A DNA stretch of 64,000 nucleotides from Corynebacterium crudilactis (GTDB lineage Bacteria; Actinomycetota; Actinomycetes; Mycobacteriales; Mycobacteriaceae). The position numbers and the translations under genes were made by a program. This document shows positions 50,796 to 58,963 of the stretch, in pieces. Where the stretch lies: positions 943,358-1,007,357 of the forward strand of contig NZ_CP015622.1 of NCBI RefSeq assembly GCF_001643015.1, given 5' to 3'. The notes under the pieces were generated by a model. It worked only from the letters and a program-made list of their open reading frames with translations. It had not been told where the DNA came from and made no database searches. Every line of letters starts with the position of its first letter. Positions within the stretch are counted from its first letter, which is position 1.

Positions 50796-51545
50796 TTAGT
50801 GCATTTGGGAACTAATCCTTCTTGCCGCCTGGAGTACTAGGGATTGGTGCTCGAGGATGGCGTCACCGTTGATGATGCCGTCGTGTCCAGCGATGGTGAG
50901 TGATGCAATAACATCATCGTGGCCATTTCTGATGGGGGCAGTCATGCTCACTGTTCCACGGCTGCGCTCTGAAGTACTGATAAAAAGGCCATCTGTCCGG
51001 ATATTTTCCAGATCCTTTTTGAGCGATTCTGATGATTGTATGCGTCCATCGGCTAGGTCGATGGATGCATATTCGTTGACTATTGCGTCTTGGGAATCTG
51101 TGTCCATGTAGGCCAGTAGTACCTTTCCTCCGCCGAGAGTTAAGGACAGTATTTGGCCAATGGGGAATTGGTAACCAAGGGCGTTGGGGGCTTCGACTCT
51201 GGAGATAAGTACTCTCTGGTCATTTGAGGCAACGAATACGGAGGAGGTGAGGGAGGAGATTGTTGCTACCTCCCTCAAGATGGGAGGTGAAATTAGCGCG
51301 AGACGATCTTGTAGTTGAAATGCGTGGGCATGGGGGAGCACTCGGGGGCCAAGTGTGTATCCGGTGGGGGAAGCCTTTAGGTAATCACGTTTTTCAAGTG
51401 TGCCAAGAATGCGTTTTGTTGTGGCGATGTGTAAACCTGTCGCCCTAGAGATCTGTGTGAGGGTGAGTGGATCGGTGGAAGTGGATACACTTTCGATGAC
51501 ATCGAGTGCTCGCTCTAGTGTTCGACCTTGATTTCCTTCAGAAAT
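50796..51545 (-). CDS. IclR-family regulator, probable ATT start
   Basis: A 249-aa IclR-type regulator if read from ATT at 51545. The winged HTH is encoded in the same open frame upstream of the first standard start codon (GTG at 51341): RALDVIES, LTLTQISRATGLHIATTKRILGTLEKRDYL, TGYTLGPRVL. Between the frame's upstream stop and that GTG there is no ATG, GTG or TTG, but AGGAGG (51557-51552) stands 6 nt before ATT TCT GAA. Starting at GTG would lose the DNA-binding domain. The effector domain shows SPPILREVATISSLTSSVFVA and HDDVIASLTIAG. Divergent from the dehydrogenase-aldolase fusion, which it likely regulates. Confidence 0.8.
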   Translation of the reverse strand: MSEGNQGRTLERALDVIESVSTSTDPLTLTQISRATGLHIATTKRILGTLEKRDYLKASPTGYTLGPRVLPHAHAFQLQDRLALISPPILREVATISSLTSSVFVASNDQRVLISRVEAPNALGYQFPIGQILSLTLGGGKVLLAYMDTDSQDAIVNEYASIDLADGRIQSSESLKKDLENIRTDGLFISTSERSRGTVSMTAPIRNGHDDVIASLTIAGHDGIINGDAILEHQSLVLQAARRISSQMH

Positions 51546-51551
51546 TTTATG

Positions 51552-51557
51552 CCTCCT
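51552..51557 (-). promoter_or_regulatory. Shine-Dalgarno that fixes the ATT start of iclR
   Basis: AGGAGG on the minus strand, 6 nt before the in-frame ATT at 51545. It is a full match to anti-SD and has no ATG, GTG or TTG in any frame at the right distance. Confidence 0.7.
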
Positions 51558-51642
51558 TTAAGCGTGGACGTGTTCTAAGTATGATCCACTTCCCTGTGCG
51601 AAACAAGGTCTCACTAAAAGATAAAAGATTTCAGAATTTCCA

Positions 51643-51672
51643 TTGACAATCCCTTGAGTCCTACGTCACAAT
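51643..51672 (+). promoter_or_regulatory. Promoter of the dehydrogenase-aldolase operon
   Basis: A perfect -35 TTGACA (51643-51648) and -10 CACAAT (51667-51672) with an 18-bp spacer. The start would be near 51679, directly at the edge of the palindrome at 51680. Confidence 0.6.
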
Positions 51673-51679
51673 GTCATAC

Positions 51680-51697
51680 ATCACTTCGTTAAGTGAT
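51680..51697. promoter_or_regulatory. IclR operator candidate
   Basis: ATCACTT-CGTT-AAGTGAT, perfect 7-bp arms, lies at the predicted transcription start of the fusion gene; a further copy of the half-site (TAGTGAT) is at 51711-51717. Placement suggests repression by the divergent IclR protein. Confidence 0.6.
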
Positions 51698-51726
51698 AGT
51701 AATTATCATCTAGTGATAGAGGGGTT

Positions 51727-53082
51727 ATGAAAGTAGCAGTTTTAGGCCTGGGAGAAGCTGGAATCATGTACTCGAGTGCTTTTGCACAAGCAGGGTGTGA
51801 AGTCCAAGGATTTGATATTCGGGAAGTTCCGGTACCTGAAGGAGTTGTTTTTGCATCTTCTGTGGAGGAGGCAGTGCAGGATGCTGAGCTTATTTTGAGC
51901 TTGGTAACATCCCGTGGAGCTGTTGCTGTGGCGGAAAAAACACAGGGTAAAGCAAATGATGGGGCAGTGTATATTGATCTAAATTCGGCATCGCCAGCCA
52001 AAAAGAATGAGGTCAAGGATGCACTCGGTGAAAAAATTAAAATGGTTGATGGCGCAGTCATCGGGTCTGTCATGCAATTTGGTGCGAAAGTTCATCTTCT
52101 GCTTGCCGGTAGTTATGCAACCGACGCTGCTGAAGCTTTGTCTGTAATTGGGGCGAAGACTGAGCCAATTGGAGGGGAAATCGGTGACGCTTCCCAGCGT
52201 AAGTTGCTTCGTAGCGTGTTCATGAAAGGGCTCGGAGCATTGATCTCAGAGTCCATGCAGGCTGGCGAGCAAACCCACCAGGTGGAATGGATGCGTGCAC
52301 AAATTGCTAATGAACTTGCTCATGGTGAAGATGCATTAGATCGACTAAACGATGGCACCAAGCTGCATGCTTTGCGACGTTCCAATGAGTTGCAAGACAG
52401 CCTGGAGCAACTTCAGCATAAGGCGGATTCTGCACTTAATTGGCCAGTTACTCGAGGCGCGGTCGATGTGCATAAATACTGGGCACGTTCCCGTGAACTC
52501 ACTATTACAGAGCAACTAGCGCAGGTTCCCACTGCAGCTCTTGGAGATGGCGGAGATCGTCTTGGACTTGTGCATTCTTCCATTAAGCAAACATGGAAAT
52601 CACAGGCTATAGCAGGCAAGGCGTTTACCGTGTACACCAGGGAAGGAGATAACCAAGCTATCCACCGAGCGCTTAAAGAAGCAGCTCCCGGCGATATTTT
52701 AGTAATTTCCGGAGGTGGTTTTACCGAGCGTGCTCTGATGGGAGAGCTCATTGCACAGCGGGCGCAAAATGCAGGAATCAGCGGAATGGTCATTGACGGA
52801 GCTGTGCGAGACGTTGATGAGCTTCAGAAGCTTGATTTTCCAGTTTGGGCTGCAGGCGTTTCGCCGGCAGGTCCTTATAAGCATGGTCCAGGACGATTAG
52901 GCGTTCCAGTATCTATTGGTGGAGTGGTTTGCCAGCATCGAGACTTTATTGTGGCGGATGCAGATGGAGTTGTCGTTATTCCTGGCGAGAGTGCTGAACA
53001 ACATTTGCAAGCTGGATTGGCCGTGGTAGCTGATGAAGCATCCCGCCGTGAACAAATCCAGGCAACTGTTCCGATTACCTAA
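51727..53082 (+). CDS. Fused NAD-dependent dehydrogenase - RraA-type aldolase
   Basis: A 451-aa two-domain enzyme. Residues 1-165 are a 6-phosphogluconate/3-hydroxyisobutyrate dehydrogenase-like Rossmann domain (VAVLGLGEAGIMYSSAFAQAG, DLNSASPAKK), followed by a DUF1932-like helical region (RKLLRSVFMKGLGALISESM, about 160-265). Residues about 285-445 are a complete RraA/HMG-CHA aldolase domain with MGELIAQRAQNAGISGMVIDGA followed by VRD (metal and substrate residues), GRLGVPVSIGGVVC and DADGVVVIP. Both halves look intact. The pair suggests oxidation and retro-aldol cleavage of one branched hydroxy-/oxoacid. First gene of an operon with a TRAP-like transporter, divergent from iclR. The fusion is unusual, since these are normally separate proteins. 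Confidence 0.85.
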   Translation: MKVAVLGLGEAGIMYSSAFAQAGCEVQGFDIREVPVPEGVVFASSVEEAVQDAELILSLVTSRGAVAVAEKTQGKANDGAVYIDLNSASPAKKNEVKDALGEKIKMVDGAVIGSVMQFGAKVHLLLAGSYATDAAEALSVIGAKTEPIGGEIGDASQRKLLRSVFMKGLGALISESMQAGEQTHQVEWMRAQIANELAHGEDALDRLNDGTKLHALRRSNELQDSLEQLQHKADSALNWPVTRGAVDVHKYWARSRELTITEQLAQVPTAALGDGGDRLGLVHSSIKQTWKSQAIAGKAFTVYTREGDNQAIHRALKEAAPGDILVISGGGFTERALMGELIAQRAQNAGISGMVIDGAVRDVDELQKLDFPVWAAGVSPAGPYKHGPGRLGVPVSIGGVVCQHRDFIVADADGVVVIPGESAEQHLQAGLAVVADEASRREQIQATVPIT

Positions 53083-53109
53083 ATCCCCAAGAACGAAAGG
53101 AGGAAACCC

Positions 53110-54459
53110 ATGCCTATTGCGCTGATTGCTCTTGCTGTATTTATCGCTGTCATTGTTGTGTGGAATGTTGTCTTTAAACGCAACATGGCAGAAGCAATGA
53201 TTGTTGGATTTCTCGCCACTTTATTATTTGCAGGCGTTGATGCCCCACGGTTCGTTGTTGATGCACTGTCGGATGCAATTGAAAATGAAGTTCTTTTTGC
53301 CGCAGCAGCTTTTGTTTTCATGACATATTTTGTTCAAAAAACAGGGGTCATGGACCGTTTGGTGGGGATCCTCAGTTCCCTTCTGGGGCGTCTCCCAGGT
53401 GGCCCTGCGTTGGTTGATACCGTGGCTTCTGGCGCAATGGGCGCATTGGCAGGAGGATCAAACACCGGTAATGCCGCAGCTAGTGGATCAATCACTGGAC
53501 CGTGGATGGTAAAAACTGGTTGGACTCCGCATCGTGCAGCCACGGTCATTGCTGGAAATGCAGGTCTTGGGGCAGCGTTGCCACCCAGCGCTTCAATGAT
53601 TATCATGATCGGTTTTGCTGGAACATTAGTCACAACAAGCCAGGTCTATATGGCTTTGTTGGTAGCTGGTCTTTACCAAGTGGTCTATCGTATTTTTCTC
53701 ACTGGTTGGTTTGTGTACCGTGATGGCATCAAAGCTGAACAAGGAGGAGATCATGTTCCTCTTCGTCAGTCATGGAAACAGGGTTGGCCCTCTACTTTGA
53801 TTTTCATTGGTGCTGTTCTTCCAATTCTTTTAACTGTTGGTCCGTTAGCTAATTTCCTCGAATCAACTAAGATCGGCGAAGCCATGGGGGATATTTCGTT
53901 GATCATGTGGATTCCACTGCTTATTATCTTTATTTCTGGAGCAGTGGCCTGGCGGCAGTTACCGAAAACTCCTAAAGCCTGGTGGACATTTATGGGCGAT
54001 GGAGTGCCTCAGTTCTACACCATTGGCACAATTTTGTTCTTCGCCATCATGGCCAGTGAAATTCTTGCTTCTTTAGGGTTAGATCGTGATGTCAATATGG
54101 TTTTGGAAGGGCTTAGCCTTCCCCTTTGGCTACTTGTTGTTTTGGTCGGCATGTTGGTTGTTCTCGTTGCGGGACCGCTGTCTTCATCTGCAACACTGAG
54201 TGCAGTTGGCCAGGTATCTTTGTTCGCCTTGGTTGGAGCTGGAGTGGAACCAATCCTGGCTTTGATTGCTATTTTGGTTTTTGCATCAACAGAAGGTGCG
54301 TCTCCTCCGGCCTCAGGATCGATTTTCGTTGCTTGTGGTATCACTGGAGCGAAACCCGAAAAGACATTTATTCCGCTTGTTATTTACTACGTTATTCCGT
54401 TCTTTTTCCTCGGTACGTTTATTGCCCTGGGAATAATTCCCGTGCCAACAGGAGGCTAG
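53110..54459 (+). CDS. TRAP large-permease-like transporter (DctM family)
   Basis: A 449-aa membrane protein with about 12 helices. The sequence around residues 75-185 matches DctM-type permeases: FVQKTGVMDRLVGILSSLLGRLPGG, GALAGGSNTGNAAASGSITG, MVKTGWTPHRAATVIAGNAGLGAALPPSASMIIMIG; a second similar half ends GASPPASGSIFVACGITGA. AAGGAGGAAACCC precedes the ATG. No DctP binding protein is encoded nearby, and the following small protein has only two helices, so this is an atypical system. Likely imports the substrate of the upstream fusion enzyme. Confidence 0.82.
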   Translation: MPIALIALAVFIAVIVVWNVVFKRNMAEAMIVGFLATLLFAGVDAPRFVVDALSDAIENEVLFAAAAFVFMTYFVQKTGVMDRLVGILSSLLGRLPGGPALVDTVASGAMGALAGGSNTGNAAASGSITGPWMVKTGWTPHRAATVIAGNAGLGAALPPSASMIIMIGFAGTLVTTSQVYMALLVAGLYQVVYRIFLTGWFVYRDGIKAEQGGDHVPLRQSWKQGWPSTLIFIGAVLPILLTVGPLANFLESTKIGEAMGDISLIMWIPLLIIFISGAVAWRQLPKTPKAWWTFMGDGVPQFYTIGTILFFAIMASEILASLGLDRDVNMVLEGLSLPLWLLVVLVGMLVVLVAGPLSSSATLSAVGQVSLFALVGAGVEPILALIAILVFASTEGASPPASGSIFVACGITGAKPEKTFIPLVIYYVIPFFFLGTFIALGIIPVPTGG

Positions 54460-54462
54460 GCC

Positions 54463-54714
54463 ATGAAAAAGTCAGTTAATAGCGCAACTAAATTCTTATT
54501 TACACTCTCAATCAGTATTTTCTTTGTGTTGGGCTTCTTGATCGTTGGTGGGCAGGCACTGGGTCTGATTATTCAGAATTCAGACCTCATTTCTAGTTCC
54601 TATGCTCTGTTGGCCAAACCATCTATTGCCATGGCAGTCATTGCTGGCTTGATGGGATATATCAATTACAACACCATTGATAAGTCTGGCTTTAAAGAGG
54701 AAGACGACGATTAA
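54463..54714 (+). CDS. 83-aa two-TM protein, probable transporter partner
   Basis: A small membrane protein with helices at about 10-36 and 50-68 and an acidic tail (FKEEDDD). It begins 3 bp after the transporter stop and is the last gene before the terminator, so it is almost surely a partner subunit. TRAP small subunits (DctQ) have four helices and about 160 residues, so this is half the usual size and has no DctQ motif that I can see. Confidence 0.72.
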   Translation: MKKSVNSATKFLFTLSISIFFVLGFLIVGGQALGLIIQNSDLISSSYALLAKPSIAMAVIAGLMGYINYNTIDKSGFKEEDDD

Positions 54715-54750
54715 CAGCTGTCGTGGCGCAGTGCTGAAGAAAAAATAGAC

Positions 54751-54795
54751 GACCGCTAATCAGAGGAAACGAACTCCTCTGATTAGCGGTCTGTT
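54751..54795. terminator. Strong bidirectional terminator
   Basis: A perfect 17-bp stem, GACCGCTAATCAGAGGA (54751-54767) and its complement (54775-54791), with a 7-nt loop. TGTTGTTTT follows on the plus strand and CTATTTTTT on the minus strand. Separates the transporter operon from ggtB. Confidence 0.93.
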
Positions 54796-54813
54796 GTTTT
54801 CCGCGGTGGTATT

Positions 54814-56778
54814 TTAGCCGCCTAGAACCACACCTTCTCGGCGTGGATCTGCGCCACCAATAATGGTGTCGCCGTTTTTCACTAGGGCGGATAGTCCACT
54901 TGATTGCTCAGCCACATTAACTTCGTGACCCTTGTCTTCAAGGTTGGATACTAGCGCATCGGAGTTATTGGCGATCAGTGGATGCTCGCTGCCGATTCCT
55001 GTTTTGGGCTGGTTCATTGCACCGAAATTGGGTGCTGAAACTGCTTGCTGTGGATCCATGTCCCAATCGATGATATTGACCAAAGTCTTCACCACAAATT
55101 GAATAATCAGGGAGCCGCCAGGGGAGCCGAGCACCATATTGAGATCTGAGATCTCTCCGGTGTCATTGGCATTAAAGACCAACATTGGAGACATCGATGA
55201 ACGTGGGCGTTTTGCCGATTCCACTCGGTTGGCCACTGGCTCGCCCTCGTCATTTAGTGGCTCTGCAGAGAAGTCAGTGAGCTGATTATTCAAAATGAAA
55301 CCGCGAGTGAAATGGAATGAACCAAAAGCAGCCTCCACACTAGTGGTCAGTGATGCGGCATTGCCGTAGGAATCGATGATGGAAATATGGCTGGTGCCGT
55401 TTTCTGGCAGGGGAGCCATGGCAGGTGCGCCAGTGAGTCCAGCTTGAGCTTCACCCATGGAGTTTTCAGGATCGATCAGGCTAGCACGTTGCTGTGTGTA
55501 GTCCTCACTGATGAGTTCATTTACGCCGCCACCAGGAACATCGACGAACGCAGGATCACCGATATAGGCATCGCGGTCTGCATAGGCAAGACGCTCTGCC
55601 TCTGAAATTAGATGAATTGCTTCTGGATCGGGAAGTCCACCGTCAAGACCCACTTCAGTTGGCGGATATTGGGAAAGGTCAAAGGTGTCCAAGATACCTA
55701 GTGTTTCCATCACTGTGACGCCACCGGAAGAAGAAGGTGGCATGCCGCACACAACCTTGTCACGATATGGAGCGCACAAAGCTTCGCGAGTTTCTGGGGT
55801 ATAAGCAGCCAGATCAGCAGTGCTCATGAGGGATGGAGTGAATCCATCTACCTCCCGGGTTGCGCGTTCAACGATGTCTGCTGCGATCTCGCCTGTGTAA
55901 AACGCATCTGGTCCGCCCTCTGAAATAAGACGAAGAGTTTCTGCGTAGTCAGGATTTTGGAGAAGAGTTCCAGGGGATTTCGCTTCGCCTTCGGTGTTAA
56001 GGAAATATGCTGAAGCTTCTGGGTCATGGGAAAGATCTTCGGCGGAATTAGCAATAGAAGCGGACATGCGTGGGCTGATCGCAAAACCTTCGGTGGCTAA
56101 TTGCTGGGGACTGGCCAAAACGTCTTGCCAGGAGGTTTGTCCGAAAGAATCATGCAATTGTCCGAGTGCTGCAACGATACCGGGGACTCCGATTGATCTG
56201 CCGGAACGTCGGGTATCGGGAGTTGGAGTGGATTGATCTTCTGCAGAAACATGGATGAGGTAGTTTTCATCTGCTGCGACTGGTGCAGTTTCGCGCCCAT
56301 CAATGGCAGTTACGGCATTAGATTCTGCGTCATAGTACAGAATGTAGCCACCGCCACCGATTCCTGAGGATTGTGGTTCTGTCAGACCTAGAACGAATTG
56401 GGCGGTGACCAGGGCATCAGCGGCAGTTCCACCCTCGCGAAGAATGGTACAAGCGGCTTCTGAGGCCAGGGGATTGGCAGTTGCTACTGCATAGCCTTGG
56501 GTTTGTACGGGTGTCATTCCTTCGCGGAAGCCGGTGGCAATTTCGGGCGCGACGGAAATGTCTTCACCTGTATGGGTTCCTTCGACAGCTTTGTCGGAGG
56601 TCGCCTCTGCAGGTAATTCGCAGGGAGCAAGTGGAGCAGGGGCTTCGGATGTTGTTGCAGTTTCGGAAGCACTTGTTGAAGTGTCTTCATCGGTGGAACA
56701 GGAAGCAATGGTCAGGGTCAAGGCTGCCACAGTGAACGTAGCCATCGGTTTAAAGATTGTGCTTTGGGTCACTTTCAT
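54814..56778 (-). CDS. ggtB: Gamma-glutamyltranspeptidase precursor, lipoprotein
   Basis: A 654-aa Ntn-hydrolase that cuts gamma-glutamyl bonds (glutathione, gamma-glutamyl peptides) outside the membrane. Signal MKVTQSTIFKPMATFTVAALTLTIASC gives a lipobox IASC. The autocleavage Thr starts the small subunit in NGTSHISIIDSYGNAASLTTS; other marks are GIGGGGYILYYDAESN, CGMPPSSSGGVTVMETLGIL and VLGSPGGSLIIQFVVKTL. About 40 residues of Ser/Thr/Glu linker follow the lipobox. Convergent with the TRAP-like operon. Confidence 0.94.
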   Translation of the reverse strand: MKVTQSTIFKPMATFTVAALTLTIASCSTDEDTSTSASETATTSEAPAPLAPCELPAEATSDKAVEGTHTGEDISVAPEIATGFREGMTPVQTQGYAVATANPLASEAACTILREGGTAADALVTAQFVLGLTEPQSSGIGGGGYILYYDAESNAVTAIDGRETAPVAADENYLIHVSAEDQSTPTPDTRRSGRSIGVPGIVAALGQLHDSFGQTSWQDVLASPQQLATEGFAISPRMSASIANSAEDLSHDPEASAYFLNTEGEAKSPGTLLQNPDYAETLRLISEGGPDAFYTGEIAADIVERATREVDGFTPSLMSTADLAAYTPETREALCAPYRDKVVCGMPPSSSGGVTVMETLGILDTFDLSQYPPTEVGLDGGLPDPEAIHLISEAERLAYADRDAYIGDPAFVDVPGGGVNELISEDYTQQRASLIDPENSMGEAQAGLTGAPAMAPLPENGTSHISIIDSYGNAASLTTSVEAAFGSFHFTRGFILNNQLTDFSAEPLNDEGEPVANRVESAKRPRSSMSPMLVFNANDTGEISDLNMVLGSPGGSLIIQFVVKTLVNIIDWDMDPQQAVSAPNFGAMNQPKTGIGSEHPLIANNSDALVSNLEDKGHEVNVAEQSSGLSALVKNGDTIIGGADPRREGVVLGG

Positions 56779-56887
56779 TTCTTGAGCCTATCAGGGAATT
56801 TTTATGTCCGGCGATATTTTTCCCAAAGAAAATTAATTGGTAATGACCAATGATTGATGACTTGCAATTACTTTCTAATTCATCTAA

Positions 56888-57019
56888 GGTTAATTCTTGG
56901 TTAACAAAAAGAGTTCTAAAGGTGAACTCAAGCGATCGGGTGGGGAATTCATCCACGAGTTACCGAAACTCCTTCGAGGGCAAGCCTGAAGGGACACTTC
57001 TTGCGAGAAGGAAAGGAAG
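56888..57019 (+). ncRNA. Structured 5' leader (riboswitch-like) of the 83-aa protein gene
   Basis: Consecutive stems: AACTC (56925-56929) / GAGTT (56957-56961) enclosing GTGG / CCAC; CCTTC (56971-56975) / GAAGG (56988-56992) extended by AGG / CCT; and CTTCT-TGCG-AGAAG (56997-57010) just before the RBS AAGGAAG (57013-57019). I could not match a known riboswitch class. Confidence 0.45.
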
Positions 57020-57026
57020 AAACACT

Positions 57027-57278
57027 GTGAAAAGCATTCATCAGGAAATTAGCCGTATTGAGCGCAGCCACGATTATCTGTGGAGCGTTCGCGAAGACCT
57101 ACATGCACGATTCGACTCCAAGCTAAAGTCACACATCGTTGACAGTGTCCTGGATAGTGTCGCAGAAGGTTACGAGGGACGTATTAATCGTTTCCGCAAA
57201 ATCTTTATTGAAATGAAAGCGGTCGAAGAGCTACGTACTTTCGAAGCCTCCCGCCCAAGCCATCTGATGGCTGCATAA
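57027..57278 (+). CDS. 83-aa helical protein, possible dimerisation domain
   Basis: A small soluble protein, nearly all helical: SIHQEISRIERSHDYLWSVRE, LHARFDSKLKSHIVDSVLDS, EGYEGRINRFRKIFIEMKAVEELRTF. The layout of three amphipathic helices resembles the short three-helix-bundle dimerisation proteins of actinobacteria; the match is tentative. The GTG at 57027 follows AAGGAAG by 7 nt. Longer readings from 56850 would run through the structured leader and are unlikely. Confidence 0.65.
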   Translation: MKSIHQEISRIERSHDYLWSVREDLHARFDSKLKSHIVDSVLDSVAEGYEGRINRFRKIFIEMKAVEELRTFEASRPSHLMAA

Positions 57279-57291
57279 AAAACCTAAAAAT

Positions 57292-57334
57292 AAAGACGTT
57301 GGACAGCATTGGGAAATGCTGTCCAACGTCTTTT
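57292..57334. terminator. Bidirectional terminator between convergent genes
   Basis: AAAGACGTTGGACAGCATT (57292-57310) pairs perfectly with 57315-57333 around a 4-nt loop, with T-rich sequence on both sides. Confidence 0.93.
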
Positions 57335-57348
57335 GGTGTTTTTAGTGG

Positions 57349-57855
57349 TTATTCGCAGGCCACTCCGTCTCCGTCGCGGTCAAGCTTGGAGCTGTATCCA
57401 GGTGAGCCTCTATAGAGAGGTGCTGCTCCTGCTGCGCGAACTGCTGCACAGTTGGCGTAGGAAGCCTGGGCAGGAGCAGGAGCAGGAGCAGGGGCCGGTG
57501 CCGGAATCGCGGCAAATCCACGTGGGGTGTTGATGTTGTTATCGGGTTCTGAATGGCTTTCGGCAGCTGCAGGCTCCACAGCTTCCTGAACAGGTTCTTC
57601 CTCGGTGGAGGACTCGGTAACTGTTTCGGTAATGGTAGTGGCTTTTTCCGTGGTTGTCATAGTTGAGGTAACCGTTTGAGTAACAGTTGGTCCTGGCACC
57701 TCGACCTCAACGGTGTCTGCCCCGCAGGAGGTAACAAGTCCCATAAAGATAAGGAAGGAGGAGCCAAGAATTGCCCCCCATTTTATACAGCCCGAGCCGC
57801 GCTTAGCAGGCGTTTCGGGATGGGACGGGGAGGAGCTGTCATAGGGGAGAGTCAT
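57349..57855 (-). CDS. Membrane-anchored excalibur-domain protein
   Basis: A 168-aa protein with a cytoplasmic N-terminus, one membrane segment or lipoprotein-like signal (WGAILGSSFLIFMGLVTSCG, residues about 26-45), a Thr/Glu-rich stalk (TVTQTVTSTMTTTEKATT), an (AP)n run, and a C-terminal excalibur domain: YANCAAVRAAGAAPLYRGSPG ... LDRDGDGVACE, cut here into two motifs. The DxDxDG loop binds Ca2+ in this family, which is often found next to nucleases and surface proteins. Function unknown. Confidence 0.86.
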   Translation of the reverse strand: MTLPYDSSSPSHPETPAKRGSGCIKWGAILGSSFLIFMGLVTSCGADTVEVEVPGPTVTQTVTSTMTTTEKATTITETVTESSTEEEPVQEAVEPAAAESHSEPDNNINTPRGFAAIPAPAPAPAPAPAQASYANCAAVRAAGAAPLYRGSPGYSSKLDRDGDGVACE

Positions 57856-58082
57856 GGCGCCTTAGTGTGTAGAAGATTTTATATACGCTCATGAGCTAAT
57901 ACTAGATTTTCGATAGGAAAGACCATTGTGAGCAGCGACTCCTGGGAGGTACCCCTTTAAGGGGTTTTAAAGGATGGGCCTCAATGCAAGAGTTCACACT
58001 TATTGCAGAGGTGTATTCTTTGGCTCACTTCAATATTGGACGTGGCAGGAACATGCAGGTCAAAGCAGTGTGAGAAAATACG

Positions 58083-58128
58083 AAAACACCCGCTGATTAG
58101 CATTAAAAACGCTGGTCAACGGGTGTTT
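58083..58128 (-). terminator. Terminator of tRNA-Gln
   Basis: Minus-strand stem from 58128 (AAACACCCGTTGACCAGC) to 58083 (GCTAATCAGCGGGTGTTTT), 18 bp with a few G-U pairs, followed by TCGTATTTTC. It directly follows the tRNA. Confidence 0.8.
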
Positions 58129-58135
58129 CTTCGTG

Positions 58136-58207
58136 CTTCCCCACCAGGACTCGAACCTAGAATGACGGTACCAAAAACCGTAGTGTTGCCTATTACACCA
58201 TGGGGAA
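58136..58207 (-). tRNA. trnQ: tRNA-Gln (UUG)
   Basis: A 72-nt cloverleaf: acceptor TTCCCCA / TGGGGAA with discriminator G, anticodon stem ACGGT / ACCGT with loop TTTTGGT (anticodon TTG), and T-arm with GGTTCGAGTCC. CCA is not encoded. It is followed by its own terminator. Confidence 0.96.
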
Positions 58208-58284
58208 CTGCAGTAATTAGCTGCACTGACAAAGTTTACATCATTGTCTTAAAAAACCAATTATTGGGGTCCGGTTAGCTGAGA

Positions 58285-58290
58285 TAGTGT
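58285..58290 (+). promoter_or_regulatory. -10 element of the tetR-mfd operon
   Basis: TAGTGT at 58285-58290 is 7 nt before the ATG at 58298; no RBS is seen, so the transcript should be leaderless. Confidence 0.45.
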
Positions 58291-58297
58291 TGTTGAC

Positions 58298-58963
58298 ATG
58301 GTGCGACAGCGGATGACCGGCAAAGAACGTCGGCAGCAATTAATCTCTATTGGGCGTGCGGTTTTCGCTGAACGCGGGTTTGATGGTGCCAGTGTGGAGG
58401 AGATCGCCGCGCGGGCGAATGTGTCCAAGCCGGTGGTCTATGAACATTTTGGCGGCAAAGAAGGCCTGTATGCCGTTGTGATTGATCGGGAGATGATCAA
58501 ACTTGAGGCAATGATTACGCAATCGTTGCAGCATGGCCGTTCGCGGTATCGCATTGAACGGGCGGTGCTTGCGCTGTTGACGTACGTGGAGGATGAAACG
58601 GACGGGTTTCTTATTCTGGTCCGCGATATGCGGCCTGGCGAGAGTCGTTCTTATGGCACTTTGCTTAACGACGCCACGACGCAGGTCTCGCACATCCTGG
58701 GCAATGCCTTTACCCGCTCGGGGCTGGATGATGAGTACGCAAACCTTTATGGTCAGGCTCTGGTGGGCATGGTCTCGATGACGGCACAATGGTGGTTGGA
58801 TGAGCGTACTCCGCCGAAGGAAGAAGTGGCTGCGCATATTGTTAACCTCTGTTGGAATGGTCTAACAGGGATGGAAGCTGAGCCGAAGTTGACTCCTTTT
58901 AGTGCTACTGAGGGAGCTATTTTTGGTCAGGATAAAGAAGCTGATAAGGAGATTGGCGCGTGA
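58298..58963 (+). CDS. TetR-family regulator coupled to mfd
   Basis: A 221-aa TetR protein with [35 protein letters not shown] (residues about 31-61). The C-terminal domain has the layout of fatty-acyl or drug-binding regulators ([23 protein letters not shown]), but no ligand can be named. Its TGA overlaps the GTG of mfd by three bases, so regulator and repair factor are translationally coupled, an arrangement seen in several corynebacteria and mycobacteria. Confidence 0.9.
   Translation: MVRQRMTGKERRQQLISIGRAVFAERGFDGASVEEIAARANVSKPVVYEHFGGKEGLYAVVIDREMIKLEAMITQSLQHGRSRYRIERAVLALLTYVEDETDGFLILVRDMRPGESRSYGTLLNDATTQVSHILGNAFTRSGLDDEYANLYGQALVGMVSMTAQWWLDERTPPKEEVAAHIVNLCWNGLTGMEAEPKLTPFSATEGAIFGQDKEADKEIGA

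Noticed and set aside
57950..57972. CCCCTTTAAGGGG near 57955 as a terminator
   Set aside because: Palindrome has no loop for a hairpin and no clear gene ends there; left unassigned.
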